64,000 nucleotides of DNA from Bacteroidales bacterium (GCA_017443175.1 JAFSOZ010000003.1:225892-289891); one strand, 5' to 3'; positions 1 through 8,765 are shown, counted from the stretch's first letter. Translations and numbers: made by a program. The notes: generated by a model from the letters alone, not told the origin.

Positions 1-12
1 AACAATCAGAAT

Positions 13-423
13 ATGCAATCTCAAACAGATAATTCCGTCTCATTGGTGCAGACTACTGAGCTGACACGCACCAGCCAAAGCTGGGACGGCGCGGAGTTGC
101 CCGACTACTTGCCGGGCCGTCCTGAACTGGTGGCTATGAAATACGAGTTCCCCGCCGGGCAGAAGCTGGGATGGCACCATCACCCCGTTATGAACTACGG
201 CATACTCGTGCAGGGTGAACTGACCATCATCGACCAGTACGGCAATGAGAAAGTGGTACATGAAGGCGAGGCCGTTGTGGAGATGGTCGGGACCGTCCAC
301 CACGGCGAAAACCGGGGCACCAAGCCCGTCATTCTCTACATGTTCTACCTCTCGCAGAAGGGCCTGCCGCTTTCCGTGCCGCATCCGGAGATGGAACCGT
401 ATTATACCCCCTCTCATCCTTAA
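13..423 (+). CDS. small cupin-domain protein
   Basis: A 136-residue single-domain cupin. The first cupin motif is seen as GWHHHPVMNYGILVQGE (about residues 52-68, histidine cluster plus Glu) and the second as VHHGENRGTKP (about 94-104), the usual metal-binding pair of this fold. There is no signal peptide, so it should be cytoplasmic. Cupins of this size include enzymes, sugar-binding sensors and proteins of unknown role; nothing here fixes the substrate. The gene is convergent with the Crp/Fnr gene, and the two reading frames overlap by 95 bp at their 3' ends. The upstream promoter may lie outside the window. Confidence 0.85.
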   Translation: MQSQTDNSVSLVQTTELTRTSQSWDGAELPDYLPGRPELVAMKYEFPAGQKLGWHHHPVMNYGILVQGELTIIDQYGNEKVVHEGEAVVEMVGTVHHGENRGTKPVILYMFYLSQKGLPLSVPHPEMEPYYTPSHP

Positions 424-997
424 CCACAAGCCCTTCGTCCAACATCTCCGAAAGCACTCGGCTGAGGGAGGGCCTTGTGGCACCCAACTGTTGGGCGACA
501 TCGGCAACGGAGGTGATGTTGACATTCTCCTCAAGATATTCGAGTACACGGTTTTTCAGTCCTTTCACAGCAAAAGAGCGCATCTTGCCGCTCAGGAAAT
601 GACCTTTCGCGGATAGTTCTTCCAAAAAGGCACGGAGCACAGACGGCTCTTGCTGCATGAAATCGAAGAAGGCTTCGCGGTTGATGTGCCACACGACGCA
701 GCCGGTCACGGCGGTAACTTCGACAGGAACAATATTGGGTGTGGCAAAGAGGAATGCAGGAGCCAGCAGCATCGGGGCATTCAGATGGTCCACGAGCAAC
801 TCGCGGCCCTCATCCCCCATCATCCTTGCCTCGGCCTGTCCTTCGACAAGCACCATCAGCGCACGGCAAGGGTCGCCAGCATTGAGCATACGTCTGCCCG
901 CAGGATATTCCTGACGGCGACACGGGCTTTTGAGAAGGCGTTCCAAAGCATCGTCGCTGCATCCCGCAAAGAGCTTGATTCGTTTTAGTTCTTCCAT
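329..997 (-). CDS. Crp/Fnr family transcriptional regulator (HcpR-like by context)
   Basis: A 222-residue regulator: N-terminal cyclic-nucleotide-binding-like beta roll (about 10-120), dimer helix, and a C-terminal winged helix with recognition segment VAQQLGATRPSLSRVLSEML (about 165-185). It lacks the N-terminal cysteine cluster of oxygen-sensing FNR. It is divergent from hcp, and a GTAACA-N2-TGTTAC palindrome of the Crp/Fnr type lies between them, so it probably activates hcp in response to nitric oxide or nitrosative stress, as HcpR proteins do in other Bacteroidales (family knowledge; the signal here is inferred). The last 30 or so residues are encoded antisense to the cupin gene and look unlike the family's usual end, as if an earlier stop had been lost. 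Confidence 0.88.
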   Translation of the reverse strand: MEELKRIKLFAGCSDDALERLLKSPCRRQEYPAGRRMLNAGDPCRALMVLVEGQAEARMMGDEGRELLVDHLNAPMLLAPAFLFATPNIVPVEVTAVTGCVVWHINREAFFDFMQQEPSVLRAFLEELSAKGHFLSGKMRSFAVKGLKNRVLEYLEENVNITSVADVAQQLGATRPSLSRVLSEMLDEGLVVKDERGYNTVPSPDAARKAAGPSARGRTCRE

Positions 998-1010
998 ATC
1001 ATTTTTTTTG

Positions 1011-1018
1011 CAAAAATA
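1011..1018 (-). promoter_or_regulatory. -7 promoter box of the Crp/Fnr gene
   Basis: TATTTTTG on the minus strand matches the Bacteroidota -7 consensus TAnnTTTG. Its end lies only 13 bp before the ATG at 997, giving a leader of about ten bases. Confidence 0.6.
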
Positions 1019-1036
1019 TCAAAAAAAAGGCGTGCT

Positions 1037-1050
1037 GTAACAAATGTTAC
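1037..1050. promoter_or_regulatory. Crp/Fnr-type operator palindrome
   Basis: GTAACA-AA-TGTTAC: perfect 6-bp arms around a 2-bp centre at 1043.5. The hcp -7 box (1073-1080) puts the start of transcription near 1084-1085, so the palindrome centre falls close to -41.5, the position from which class II Crp/Fnr activators contact RNA polymerase. The divergent Crp/Fnr gene is the natural candidate binder and may also autoregulate from here. Confidence 0.65.
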
Positions 1051-1072
1051 GCTTCACGTTGTGAGGCGGTTG

Positions 1073-1080
1073 TATTTTTG
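1073..1080 (+). promoter_or_regulatory. -7 promoter box of hcp
   Basis: TATTTTTG fits TAnnTTTG. There is no good -33 TTTG at the usual spacing, consistent with a promoter that needs the activator bound at 1037-1050. Confidence 0.6.
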
Positions 1081-1116
1081 TCCCAGAATTCAGTATTAAC
1101 TTAAACCTTATCTGTT

Positions 1117-2778
1117 ATGAACGAAAAAATGTTTTGTTTCCAGTGTCAGGAAACCGCCGGATGTGCCGGCTGCAAGATTTCAGGTGTGTGCGGAAAGACC
1201 CCGCAAGTGGCCCATGCACAGGATCTGCTGATTTATGTCCTTAAAGGATTGGGCGTTATCGCCAACCATCACCAACATGGCTGCGGACACGACTATTGCG
1301 ATTTCCGCAAGAGCATCCACGCTTTTGTGAACGACGCGCTGTTCTGCACCATCACCAACGCTAACTTCGATGTGGAGAGCATCTACGCCCGCATCGACAA
1401 GGGCTTGGAACTGCGCGATATGTTCAAAGACCGCGTGGTCAACAACAAAGGTATTGAGCTGCCGAAACTCGATGTGCTGGAATGGAACGTCATTCGCGAA
1501 CAATACGACGAAAAAGCCCAAACCGTGGGCGTCCTTGCCGAAAGCAACGAGGATATCCGCTCGCTGAAAGAACTCACCATGTACGGCCTCAAAGGTATGG
1601 CCGCCTACTTGGAACACGCCGCCCGTCTCGGTCAAGTGGGCAGCGACATCAACGAGTTTATCCTGCAAACCCTCGGACAGCTCGTCACCTGCAACGATGC
1701 CAACGAGCTCACCGCCCTTGCGCTGAAGACCGGCGAATGGGGCGTGAAGGCAATGGCCCTGCTCGACAAAGCCAACACCACCGCTTACGGCAATCCCGAA
1801 ATCACCGAAGTGAACATTGGCGTGGGTAACCGTCCGGGTATTCTCATCAGTGGACACGATCTGAACGACATCGAGCTGCTGCTGGAACAGAGCAAGGACG
1901 CGGGCATCGACATCTACACCCACAGCGAGATGCTGCCTGCTCATTATTATCCCAAACTGAAGCAATACAGCCACTTGAAGGGCAACTATGGCAACGCATG
2001 GTGGAAGCAGCGTGAGGAGTTTGAAGCCTTCAACGGCCCTATCCTCTTCACCACCAACTGCATTGTGCCGCCTACGGCCAACGCTACTTATAAAGACCGC
2101 GTTTTCACCACCAACAGCACGGGATTCCCGGGTTGGAAGCATATCCCTGCCGATGCCAATGGCAAGAAGGACTTCAGCGAAATCATCGCCTTGGCCAAGA
2201 CCTGCCAAGCACCAAAGGAGATTGAAACGGGCAAGATTGTGGGCGGTTTCGCTCACGAGCAGGTGTTTGCCCTCGCCGACAAGGTGGTGGAGGCCGTGAA
2301 GAGCGGTGCCATCCGCAAGTTCGTGGTGATGGCGGGCTGCGACGGTCGCATGAAGAGCCGCGAATACTACACCGAATTCGCCAAAGCGTTGCCCAAGGAT
2401 TGCGTCATCCTCACGGCAGGCTGCGCCAAATACAAGTACAACAAACTCAACTTGGGCGACATCGGCGGTATTCCGCGCGTACTGGATGCAGGCCAGTGCA
2501 ACGACAGCTACTCATTGGCACTCATCGCATTGAAGCTGAAAGTGGTGTTCGGTTTGGACGATGTGAACCAGCTGCCCATCGAGTATAACATCGCGTGGTA
2601 CGAGCAGAAGGCCGTCATCGTGCTGCTGGCTCTGCTGAGCCTCGGTGTGAAGAACATCCACCTCGGCCCGACCTTGCCCGCGTTCCTCTCGCCCAACGTG
2701 GCCAACGTGCTCGTTGAGGACTTCGGCATTGGCGGCATTAGCACGGTTGAGGAAGATATGAAGATGTTTGGAATCTAA
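1117..2778 (+). CDS. hcp: hybrid cluster protein (hydroxylamine reductase)
   Basis: A 553-residue cytoplasmic iron-sulfur enzyme carrying the hybrid Fe-S-O cluster; family members reduce nitric oxide and hydroxylamine and protect against nitrosative stress. The N-terminal cluster motif is present as C7-x2-C10-x8-C19-x5-C25, followed by GKTP and the conserved GCGHDYCDF region (about 53-61). Later signatures include [11 protein letters not shown] (ligand region) and [13 protein letters not shown] near residue 407. Length is normal for the family. It is transcribed alone from a promoter with a Crp/Fnr-type palindrome and ends in a hairpin. No hcr reductase gene lies next to it, which is common in anaerobes. 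Confidence 0.97.
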   Translation: MNEKMFCFQCQETAGCAGCKISGVCGKTPQVAHAQDLLIYVLKGLGVIANHHQHGCGHDYCDFRKSIHAFVNDALFCTITNANFDVESIYARIDKGLELRDMFKDRVVNNKGIELPKLDVLEWNVIREQYDEKAQTVGVLAESNEDIRSLKELTMYGLKGMAAYLEHAARLGQVGSDINEFILQTLGQLVTCNDANELTALALKTGEWGVKAMALLDKANTTAYGNPEITEVNIGVGNRPGILISGHDLNDIELLLEQSKDAGIDIYTHSEMLPAHYYPKLKQYSHLKGNYGNAWWKQREEFEAFNGPILFTTNCIVPPTANATYKDRVFTTNSTGFPGWKHIPADANGKKDFSEIIALAKTCQAPKEIETGKIVGGFAHEQVFALADKVVEAVKSGAIRKFVVMAGCDGRMKSREYYTEFAKALPKDCVILTAGCAKYKYNKLNLGDIGGIPRVLDAGQCNDSYSLALIALKLKVVFGLDDVNQLPIEYNIAWYEQKAVIVLLALLSLGVKNIHLGPTLPAFLSPNVANVLVEDFGIGGISTVEEDMKMFGI

Positions 2779-2820
2779 GGTTTTTGTAACCTTTCCCGTC
2801 TTTGATCTGTAAACCTACGT

Positions 2821-2857
2821 CCAGCATCTCCGGTTTCACGGATGATGCTGGCAAGGT
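2821..2857 (+). terminator. terminator after hcp
   Basis: CCAGCATC (2821-2828) pairs with GATGCTGG (2844-2851), with an inner CCG/CGG pair, followed by a short T run (AAGGTTTT). Confidence 0.6.
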
Positions 2858-2899
2858 TTTAATGAAATGCTATTCCTATAGAGAAAACAGTATAAATAT

Positions 2900-3424
2900 A
2901 TGAGAAAAGCAAGCAGACAAATGGATGCCGCCTTCGCATTGGAGGTGCTGGACAAGGCTCCATACGTGACAGTCAGTTTCACCCGTCCTGATGGGACACC
3001 CTATGGATTGCCCCTGTCGTTGGCGCGGACTGATGAAAGAACATTCTATTTCCATTGCGCCTTGGAGGGCGAAAAGCTTGACTGCATAGCACACTGTCCA
3101 ACGGTCTTCCTCTCGGCTGTCACCAAATGTGCGCCTACCGTTGGTCCGAAGGACGGCAACTTCACGCTGCAGTACAAATCAGCCACTGCCGTTGGAAAGG
3201 CAAAGTTGGTGACCGACCGCGAAGAGAAAATCGAGGGTCTTCGAGTTATCTGCCAGCGGTTCCTCCCCAAACACATGGACGCTTTCGATGCTGCCATTGC
3301 ACGCAGCTTCGAACGGACTGCTGTTGTGCGCATCACCCTCACGGAACCTCCCATCGGCAAGCGCAAGCAATACGACAAGGCAGGAGAGGAAATGACGAAC
3401 GAGCGAGAGCAGAGCTGTAGATAA
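2900..3424 (+). CDS. NimA-like pyridoxamine 5'-phosphate oxidase-fold protein
   Basis: A 174-residue split-barrel flavin-binding protein. The order of conserved segments (KASRQMD at 3-9, DKAPYVTVS at 18-26, DGTPYGLPLS at 31-40, FHCALEGEKLDC at 51-62, KCAPTVGPKDGNFTLQY at 76-92, LPKHMDAFDAA at 121-131) is that of the Nim/antibiotic-resistance branch of the PNPOx family, some members of which reduce 5-nitroimidazoles; most chromosomal relatives have no proven substrate. The normal C-terminus ends near KRKQYDKAGEEM; the last residues NEREQSCR run up to a broken acetyltransferase that begins immediately after the stop, suggesting a deletion junction here. Confidence 0.85.
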   Translation: MRKASRQMDAAFALEVLDKAPYVTVSFTRPDGTPYGLPLSLARTDERTFYFHCALEGEKLDCIAHCPTVFLSAVTKCAPTVGPKDGNFTLQYKSATAVGKAKLVTDREEKIEGLRVICQRFLPKHMDAFDAAIARSFERTAVVRITLTEPPIGKRKQYDKAGEEMTNEREQSCR

Positions 3425-3568
3425 AGTACCCCTCTTCATCGGCGACAACGTGACAATTGGAACGGACAGCGTGGTAACGAAAGACATCCCCCCTCGAACG
3501 TGGTGGCTTTGGGTAATCCGTGCAAAGTCTTCCATAAATTTATTGCAGCAAAACACAAAATTAATTAG
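3423..3568 (+). pseudogene. 3' remnant of a hexapeptide-repeat O-acetyltransferase, with a frameshift
   Basis: Translating from 3423 gives KVPLFIGDNVTIGTDSVVTK then DIPP, the last coil of a left-handed beta-helix acetyltransferase (maltose/galactoside/virginiamycin type). After the proline codons the frame slips: the typical ending SNVVALGNPCKVFHK followed by FIAAKHKIN and a stop is found in another frame. The shift lies in a run of six C (3488-3493) where seven would restore the frame. The front of the gene, including the catalytic histidine, is missing. It is a degraded gene, not a small functional one; the frameshift alone could be a sequencing error but the missing front could not. Confidence 0.75.
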
Positions 3569-3579
3569 AAATATTTGTT

Positions 3580-3587
3580 TATTTTTG
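3580..3587 (+). promoter_or_regulatory. -7 promoter box of the T9SS cargo gene at 3657
   Basis: TATTTTTG, matching TAnnTTTG, about 70 bp before the ATG. Confidence 0.5.
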
Positions 3588-3656
3588 CACTCGTTATATA
3601 CCACTGGAATGATATAATAAAACAACATTATTGTTGTGAGCTAAAATAAAGTCAAA

Positions 3657-5231
3657 ATGAAAAAGATTTCCTTACTAATCATCGCTCTGGCGACTACGTT
3701 CGTGCTGCAAGCCCAATGGGCCGACGACCCCATCAACAACAACCATATCGCGAATTGCGCTTCGGATGATGGCGAAATTTATCTTTCGGCCGATCAGGAA
3801 ACAGGTGACACATACGTGCAATGGGCCTCTTTTGGAAGTAACGGCTATGGCCCCGTCTTGCAGCGTCTCACTTCCGACGGTACTCCGCAATGGGGCGTTG
3901 ACGGCATTCGTATTACAGGACATAATTTCTACTCCTATTCGGAAGGCATTGCCATGACCACTACTACTGACCATGCCGTGGTGAGCTGTTTTGCCACCGC
4001 CAACGACCAGTCTGTGGCCGTTAAAATCAATCCCGACGGCACTTACGCATGGGGAGAGCAAGGTGTCAGACTCTTCAACGACAATGCCTTTTCACGTGTC
4101 GAGCTGGTCGCCGGCTATGGCGGAGGCGTTTGGGCCTTGGGTTACGACTACCAGCGGCTTTACCTGCAGTACATTAACGCCGATGGAACGCTGAACCCCT
4201 GCATCACTGTTGACGGTGGTAGCCAGAATGTGAGATACGGAAAACTTACCCTTGGCGTCGAGAACACTGTTTTTCTCACATACGAGAAAGTCAATTCGGG
4301 CGTTGGATTGTATGCTGACAAAGAGATGTACGTCGTCGGATATTCCCCTAATGGCACACAAATAGCCCCTGCGGTGAAACTGATGTCAACACAAAGTTTT
4401 CAAGTCACCTATCTCCACTATGCGATACCCGACGGCATGGGTGGCGGCTATGCCTATATCTGGCACCCGGGCATCGGAAACGCTTTCAACACCTACGTTT
4501 TCCATTACAACGGCGACGGCTCTTCCACGATTGCCGATCAGAACGGCATTCCCGTTCATTCTGCAGACCCGTCGAATTATTATGTTGAGGCCTACGGCAC
4601 CGTTGATCCTGTAAGCCACGACCTCATCATCGGATATGAGCAAACTGATGCTGTATCGCAAAGCGAATCAAGAATTTATGTTAACCGCATCACCCCGACC
4701 GGCACAAGAGTCTGGGGCGAGGGTATTCTGGTTGCCGACAATATAGGTGTCAGCTATTCCAATATCTTGGTTGATGCTTTTGAAGACGGCAGCGGCTTTT
4801 CTGTGATTTATAAGAAAAGCGGCAACAACAACCCCTATATTTCAACTATCGAGGCCGTAGGTATGGATATGAATGGCAACATCCTGTGGACCACAACATT
4901 AAGTTCCACCCAATACGACCGCACTGTTTGCAGAAACACCACGGGCTTTAATCTCGGACAAAATGTCGTGGCTTGGATCAACAGCACTTCCGGCGGATTG
5001 TACGCCCAAAACCTTTTGCCCGATGGCACAATGGGAGCACCTGGTCCTGACGACACCGGAATTGAGGAATGGACTAATAATGATGCTATCGTAACTGTCC
5101 TACAGGTGTTCAATATATTAGGACAGCCTCTGAAGGTCAAAGACTTGAAAGAGCTAAACAAGGGCATCTACATTCTTCAAGGCCTGACCGAAGACGGACA
5201 ATTAGTTAATAGAAAAGTGATTGTCAGATAG
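3657..5231 (+). CDS. secreted protein with type IX secretion sorting domain
   Basis: A 524-residue protein of unknown function. It starts with a clear signal peptide (MKKISLLIIALATTFVLQAQ) and ends with a C-terminal domain of about 60 residues containing VFNILGQPLK and GIYILQGLTEDG ending in RKVIVR, the pattern of T9SS type A sorting domains. The middle (about 60-450) is rich in repeated short blades with DG and WG motifs (SDGTPQWGVDGIR, PDGTYAWGEQGVR, PTGTRVWGEGI), suggesting a beta-propeller-like exported domain. It should cross the inner membrane by Sec and the outer membrane by T9SS. It stands alone, with its own promoter. Confidence 0.8.
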   Translation: MKKISLLIIALATTFVLQAQWADDPINNNHIANCASDDGEIYLSADQETGDTYVQWASFGSNGYGPVLQRLTSDGTPQWGVDGIRITGHNFYSYSEGIAMTTTTDHAVVSCFATANDQSVAVKINPDGTYAWGEQGVRLFNDNAFSRVELVAGYGGGVWALGYDYQRLYLQYINADGTLNPCITVDGGSQNVRYGKLTLGVENTVFLTYEKVNSGVGLYADKEMYVVGYSPNGTQIAPAVKLMSTQSFQVTYLHYAIPDGMGGGYAYIWHPGIGNAFNTYVFHYNGDGSSTIADQNGIPVHSADPSNYYVEAYGTVDPVSHDLIIGYEQTDAVSQSESRIYVNRITPTGTRVWGEGILVADNIGVSYSNILVDAFEDGSGFSVIYKKSGNNNPYISTIEAVGMDMNGNILWTTTLSSTQYDRTVCRNTTGFNLGQNVVAWINSTSGGLYAQNLLPDGTMGAPGPDDTGIEEWTNNDAIVTVLQVFNILGQPLKVKDLKELNKGIYILQGLTEDGQLVNRKVIVR

Positions 5232-5266
5232 TTTCAAAACAAGCAGATTCTTTAGCTATTTTTTAC

Positions 5267-5274
5267 TACTTTTG
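5267..5274 (+). promoter_or_regulatory. -7 promoter box of the methionine gamma-lyase-like gene
   Basis: TACTTTTG, matching TAnnTTTG, about 40 bp before the ATG. No SAM riboswitch or T-box fold is visible in the short leader. Confidence 0.55.
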
Positions 5275-5313
5275 CGATTTCAAAATCCAACAATAATCTA
5301 ATTCAAAAATTAT

Positions 5314-6510
5314 ATGGAAAAATTCGATCCCGCAACCAATTTGGAAAGATTGGACAAGAAAGACGCCTACCGTGGCGTAAACCCTGCTATCTGCGATAGC
5401 GCAACCTTTATGTTTGAACAGGCCAAGACGATGACCGACACCTTCCACGGCGAAACCGAGGGTTATTTCCTCTACTCCCGTCACTGGAACCCCAGCACCC
5501 TCTCGCTGGCACAGTCACTGGCCGCCATCGAAGGCACCGAGCTGGCATGGACCACCGGTTCCGGCATGGCCGCCATCACCGTAGCCCTGTTGCACGAAGT
5601 GAAGTCCGGTGACCACATCGTGTCCAGCATGACAACCTACGGCGGCACATTCGCTTTCTTGAACAACTATCTCAAGAAATTCAACGTGGATGTCACCTTC
5701 GTGAACATGCAGGACTTGGATGCCGTGAAGAAAGCCATTCGTCCGAACACCAAAGTGCTTTACACGGAGACGATGAACAACCCGTTGCTCCGTATCGCCA
5801 ACCTTCCCGAGCTTTCCAAGATTGCCCACGCCGCTGGCGCAAAATTATTGGTTGACAATACCTTCACCCCGATGATTTTCTCACCCTACCGTCTCGGTGC
5901 CGATGTAGTGATTTACAGTATGACCAAATATGTAAACGGTATGAACGACTGTGTGGCCGGCGCCATCTGCGGTTCTGCTGATTACATCAACTCCCTCATC
6001 GATGTGAACGACGGTACGGCCATGTTGCTCGGTCCGGTATTGGACACTTTCCGTTCCACCAGCATCCAGAAGAACCTTCACACACTGCACATCCGTATGA
6101 AGAAACACAGCGAAAATGCCATGTATCTTGCCAAGAGATTCAAAGAGACGGGTATCAAATACAACTATCCGGGTCTTCCCGAGCATCCTGACCACGAGCT
6201 CTTCAAATCCATGATGAACGACGGTTACGGCTTCGGCGGCATGATTTCCATTGACATGGGCACGGCCGAGAGAGCCAGCGCCATCATGGAGAAGATGCAG
6301 GAGCTGGGCGTGGGTTACCTCGCCGTCAGTTTGGGCTATTTCAAGACGTTGTTCAGCAACTCCGGCAAATCCACCTCTTCCGAGGTTCCCGAGGACATCC
6401 AAAAGGAGATGGGCATGAGCGAAGGCCTTATCCGTTTCTCCATGGGCTTGGACAACGATCCGGAAGCCACCTTCCAGCTGATCAAACAAGCCATCGACGC
6501 CACGAAATAA
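5314..6510 (+). CDS. Cys/Met-metabolism PLP enzyme, methionine gamma-lyase-like
   Basis: A 398-residue fold-type I PLP enzyme of the cystathionine gamma-synthase/beta-lyase/methionine gamma-lyase family. The PLP-binding lysine is K205 in IYSMTKYVNG; the cofactor-binding TTGSGMAAI (about 80-88) and DNTFTPMI (about 185-192) segments are present, and the C-terminal SLG and RFSMGLDN segments are normal. It could release methanethiol or hydrogen sulfide with a 2-oxoacid and ammonia, or act in trans-sulfuration; the sequence does not separate these. It is a single-gene unit between its own promoter and a two-way terminator. Confidence 0.85.
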   Translation: MEKFDPATNLERLDKKDAYRGVNPAICDSATFMFEQAKTMTDTFHGETEGYFLYSRHWNPSTLSLAQSLAAIEGTELAWTTGSGMAAITVALLHEVKSGDHIVSSMTTYGGTFAFLNNYLKKFNVDVTFVNMQDLDAVKKAIRPNTKVLYTETMNNPLLRIANLPELSKIAHAAGAKLLVDNTFTPMIFSPYRLGADVVIYSMTKYVNGMNDCVAGAICGSADYINSLIDVNDGTAMLLGPVLDTFRSTSIQKNLHTLHIRMKKHSENAMYLAKRFKETGIKYNYPGLPEHPDHELFKSMMNDGYGFGGMISIDMGTAERASAIMEKMQELGVGYLAVSLGYFKTLFSNSGKSTSSEVPEDIQKEMGMSEGLIRFSMGLDNDPEATFQLIKQAIDATK

Positions 6511-6526
6511 GCAGTTTAATCTCAAT

Positions 6527-6564
6527 AAAAAAAGCAGGGCTCACAAATGTGGGCCCTGTTTTTA
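6527..6564. terminator. bidirectional terminator between converging genes
   Basis: CAGGGCTCAC (6535-6544) pairs with GTGGGCCCTG (6549-6558) with one G-T wobble around an AAAT loop, flanked by an A run on the left and a T run on the right, so it can serve both the lyase gene and the YfcC gene. Confidence 0.85.
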
Positions 6565-6577
6565 TTTATTGAAGCTC

Positions 6578-8182
6578 CTAAAACCCTGCAAACGGCATGA
6601 ACAGCGGCGGAAGCAGGAGGACAAATCCAAGGATGATGAGGGCGAGCAGGAATTTCCAGATGAACTTGAACCACTTGGCATAGGGAATCCGGGCCACGCC
6701 CAGCACGCCGATCAGCACGCCGGAGGTGGGGGTGATCATATTGGTAAAGCCGTCGCCGAACTGGAAGGCCAACACAGTCAACTGGCGGGAGACGCCCATC
6801 AAATCCGACCATTCGGCCATCATGGGAATGGTGAGCGCGGCCTTGGCGGAGCCCGACGGGATGATCAAGTTGAGCAGGTTTTGCACCACATACATCACTC
6901 CCGCGGTGCCCACGCGCCCCGCATCGCCGAAGCCCTGCGAGACGGCATACAGGATGGTGTCAATAATCTTGCCTTCTTCCAAAATGATAATGATGCCGCC
7001 GGCCAAACCGACCACCAACGCGGCCACCATGATGTCTTTACAGCCTTCCAAAAAGAGACGCACGATGCGGTCCAGCTTCAGGTTGAAGGCAAAACCCGCC
7101 GCGATGCCCATGGCAAAGAACAGCCCGGCAATCTCCATCACGTACCAACCATAACCCAGCACTCCAATCACCAACACCACAATGGTAAGGAGCAGCAAGG
7201 TAAGGATGAAATGGTGCACTGACTTGCGGGCGGCGAAGAATCCGAGCAGGATATAGCACCCTGCCACAATAGGAAACACCACCATTCTATGACTGCCTAA
7301 ACCCACTGTGATATCCGTCTTGGGAATGGCAATCGCGCAAAACAACAGCACCGCCGCAATGATGCCATACACCACCCATGTGGCGACTGTGGATTTGGCC
7401 AGCGACTGCTCCGTGCTCACCTCTTCGCGCTTGTCGCGCCAATACTGGTCCAACTCATACATAATGGACTTTTGCGGATTTTTTCTAACCCAACTGGCAT
7501 AGATCAGCGTGAACACGATAGCCACGATGGTCAGCAGAATCCAGCAGAACAGGCGGTAGCCGATGCCGGAGAAGGTGGGCAGTCCAGAAAGTCCCTGTGC
7601 AATGCCGATAGTGAAGGGGTTGAGCATCGCGCCCGCAAAACCCACGTGCGCGGCCACATAACACATCAGCACGCCTACAATTGAATCGTAGCCCATGGAG
7701 ATGGCCAAGGGCACGAAAATGACAATGAAGGCGATGGTCTCCTCGCTCATGCCGAACACCGAACCGAACAAGCTGAACATGATCATAATGGCGACAATGA
7801 GCAGATTGTTCACCCCAACCACTTGGAAAAACCTGTGTTTCTGCATCTTCTGTGTTCTATCTAAAAAGAGGTAGATGCCCTTGTTGATGGCGTTGGTCTC
7901 GTTCATGATCCAGAACGCGCCGCCAATCATCAGGATGAACACGATGATATTTGCAGTGCGCTCGAAGCCCTTGAAAAAGGCGGTGAAGACCTGCCAGGTT
8001 TGGGGCTGGTTCTGCACATGATGGTAGGAATCGCCGACCACCACATTGCGTGCGTGACCGTCCACCATGACAGTCTGCCGCTCAAACTCTCCGCCCGGGA
8101 CAATCCAGGTGAGGACGGCACAAACCACAATGATGGCAAAAACGATAGTGAAGGTGTGAGGAATCTTGAAGTTGGTACGCAT
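6578..8182 (-). CDS. YfcC-family membrane carrier
   Basis: An integral inner-membrane protein of 534 residues from the chosen start, with about twelve hydrophobic helices and a hydrophilic loop near the middle. It begins MRTNFKIPHTFTIVF and has the family's VPGGEF, NETNAI and GAMLNPFTIGIAQGL segments; YfcC proteins belong to the C4-dicarboxylate/short-chain-acid carrier superfamily and are proposed to move amino acids or carboxylates; the substrate is unknown. A longer frame exists to 8218, but a -7 box at 8196-8189 places transcription start downstream of that codon, so the internal ATG at 8182 is preferred. Confidence 0.85.
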   Translation of the reverse strand: MRTNFKIPHTFTIVFAIIVVCAVLTWIVPGGEFERQTVMVDGHARNVVVGDSYHHVQNQPQTWQVFTAFFKGFERTANIIVFILMIGGAFWIMNETNAINKGIYLFLDRTQKMQKHRFFQVVGVNNLLIVAIMIMFSLFGSVFGMSEETIAFIVIFVPLAISMGYDSIVGVLMCYVAAHVGFAGAMLNPFTIGIAQGLSGLPTFSGIGYRLFCWILLTIVAIVFTLIYASWVRKNPQKSIMYELDQYWRDKREEVSTEQSLAKSTVATWVVYGIIAAVLLFCAIAIPKTDITVGLGSHRMVVFPIVAGCYILLGFFAARKSVHHFILTLLLLTIVVLVIGVLGYGWYVMEIAGLFFAMGIAAGFAFNLKLDRIVRLFLEGCKDIMVAALVVGLAGGIIIILEEGKIIDTILYAVSQGFGDAGRVGTAGVMYVVQNLLNLIIPSGSAKAALTIPMMAEWSDLMGVSRQLTVLAFQFGDGFTNMITPTSGVLIGVLGVARIPYAKWFKFIWKFLLALIILGFVLLLPPLFMPFAGF

Positions 8183-8188
8183 CTTTGA

Positions 8189-8196
8189 CAAATTTA
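8189..8196 (-). promoter_or_regulatory. -7 promoter box of the YfcC-family gene
   Basis: TAAATTTG on the minus strand, only 6 bp before the ATG at 8182. If used, the mRNA would be nearly leaderless, and it excludes the longer start at 8218. Confidence 0.5.
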
Positions 8197-8222
8197 AGGT
8201 GCAAAGCAAAAAAGCCAACAGG

Positions 8223-8753
8223 CTATTTCTTGACGATATTGGAAATCTTATAGGTCGTCACGGTGCCGTTGAACTCCTCAAACACCAATTCTACCGGAAT
8301 ATTATCGGATTTACGGTAAGTGATGACGATTTTGGAGTAGCCGCGCGGAGCCGCCTTCTTCGCACGCAACGTCACCACTTTGTTGGCTCCTTTTTCGACA
8401 ACGGAGCTCTCAGCGTTATTGTCGGTGGCCGCTTGTTTCCAATTGGCGTTGACACAGTTCATCAGGGTATTGCGATAGGTGCGCATGGAGGCGTTTTTTT
8501 CAGTATCTACCACCGACTTTTTGCCGCGGAGATTCGAACTCATGGTCTTGCCGTCAATGATGAAATAATCTCCGGCCGGCTTGGTGTATCGAAGTTCCAT
8601 CTTGTCGGCAGAAAAAAGCTTGAGATTGCCCTCCGCCTCAACGGTTTTGCCGGAGGCTTTGATGAATTTGGATTCGGTGAAACGGGCCTCCACCTTCTGG
8701 GCGGATGCGGCAAACGCCAACATGACAATGACAACAGTCAGAATTTTCTTCAT
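8223..8753 (-). CDS. LolA-like periplasmic lipid/lipoprotein carrier
   Basis: A 176-residue exported protein with signal peptide MKKILTVVIVMLAFAASAQ followed by the LolA-type half-barrel pattern: FTESKFIKASGKTVEAEGNL, LRYTKPAGDYFIIDGKTM and a C-terminal VELVFEEFNGTVTTYKISNI strand pair. LolA-fold proteins carry lipoproteins or other lipids across the periplasm. This one is shorter than canonical LolA and lies 12 bp after an MMPL/RND exporter gene on the same strand, a pairing known from aryl polyene loci and found here beside sphingolipid genes. I infer a carrier for a lipid product rather than the housekeeping lipoprotein carrier. Confidence 0.8.
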   Translation of the reverse strand: MKKILTVVIVMLAFAASAQKVEARFTESKFIKASGKTVEAEGNLKLFSADKMELRYTKPAGDYFIIDGKTMSSNLRGKKSVVDTEKNASMRTYRNTLMNCVNANWKQAATDNNAESSVVEKGANKVVTLRAKKAAPRGYSKIVITYRKSDNIPVELVFEEFNGTVTTYKISNIVKK

Positions 8754-8765
8754 ATTTCAATATTA

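Noticed and set aside
5232-5313. Possible SAM riboswitch or T-box before the methionine gamma-lyase-like gene
   Set aside because: The gap is only 82 bp and shows no conserved riboswitch core; it holds just the promoter.
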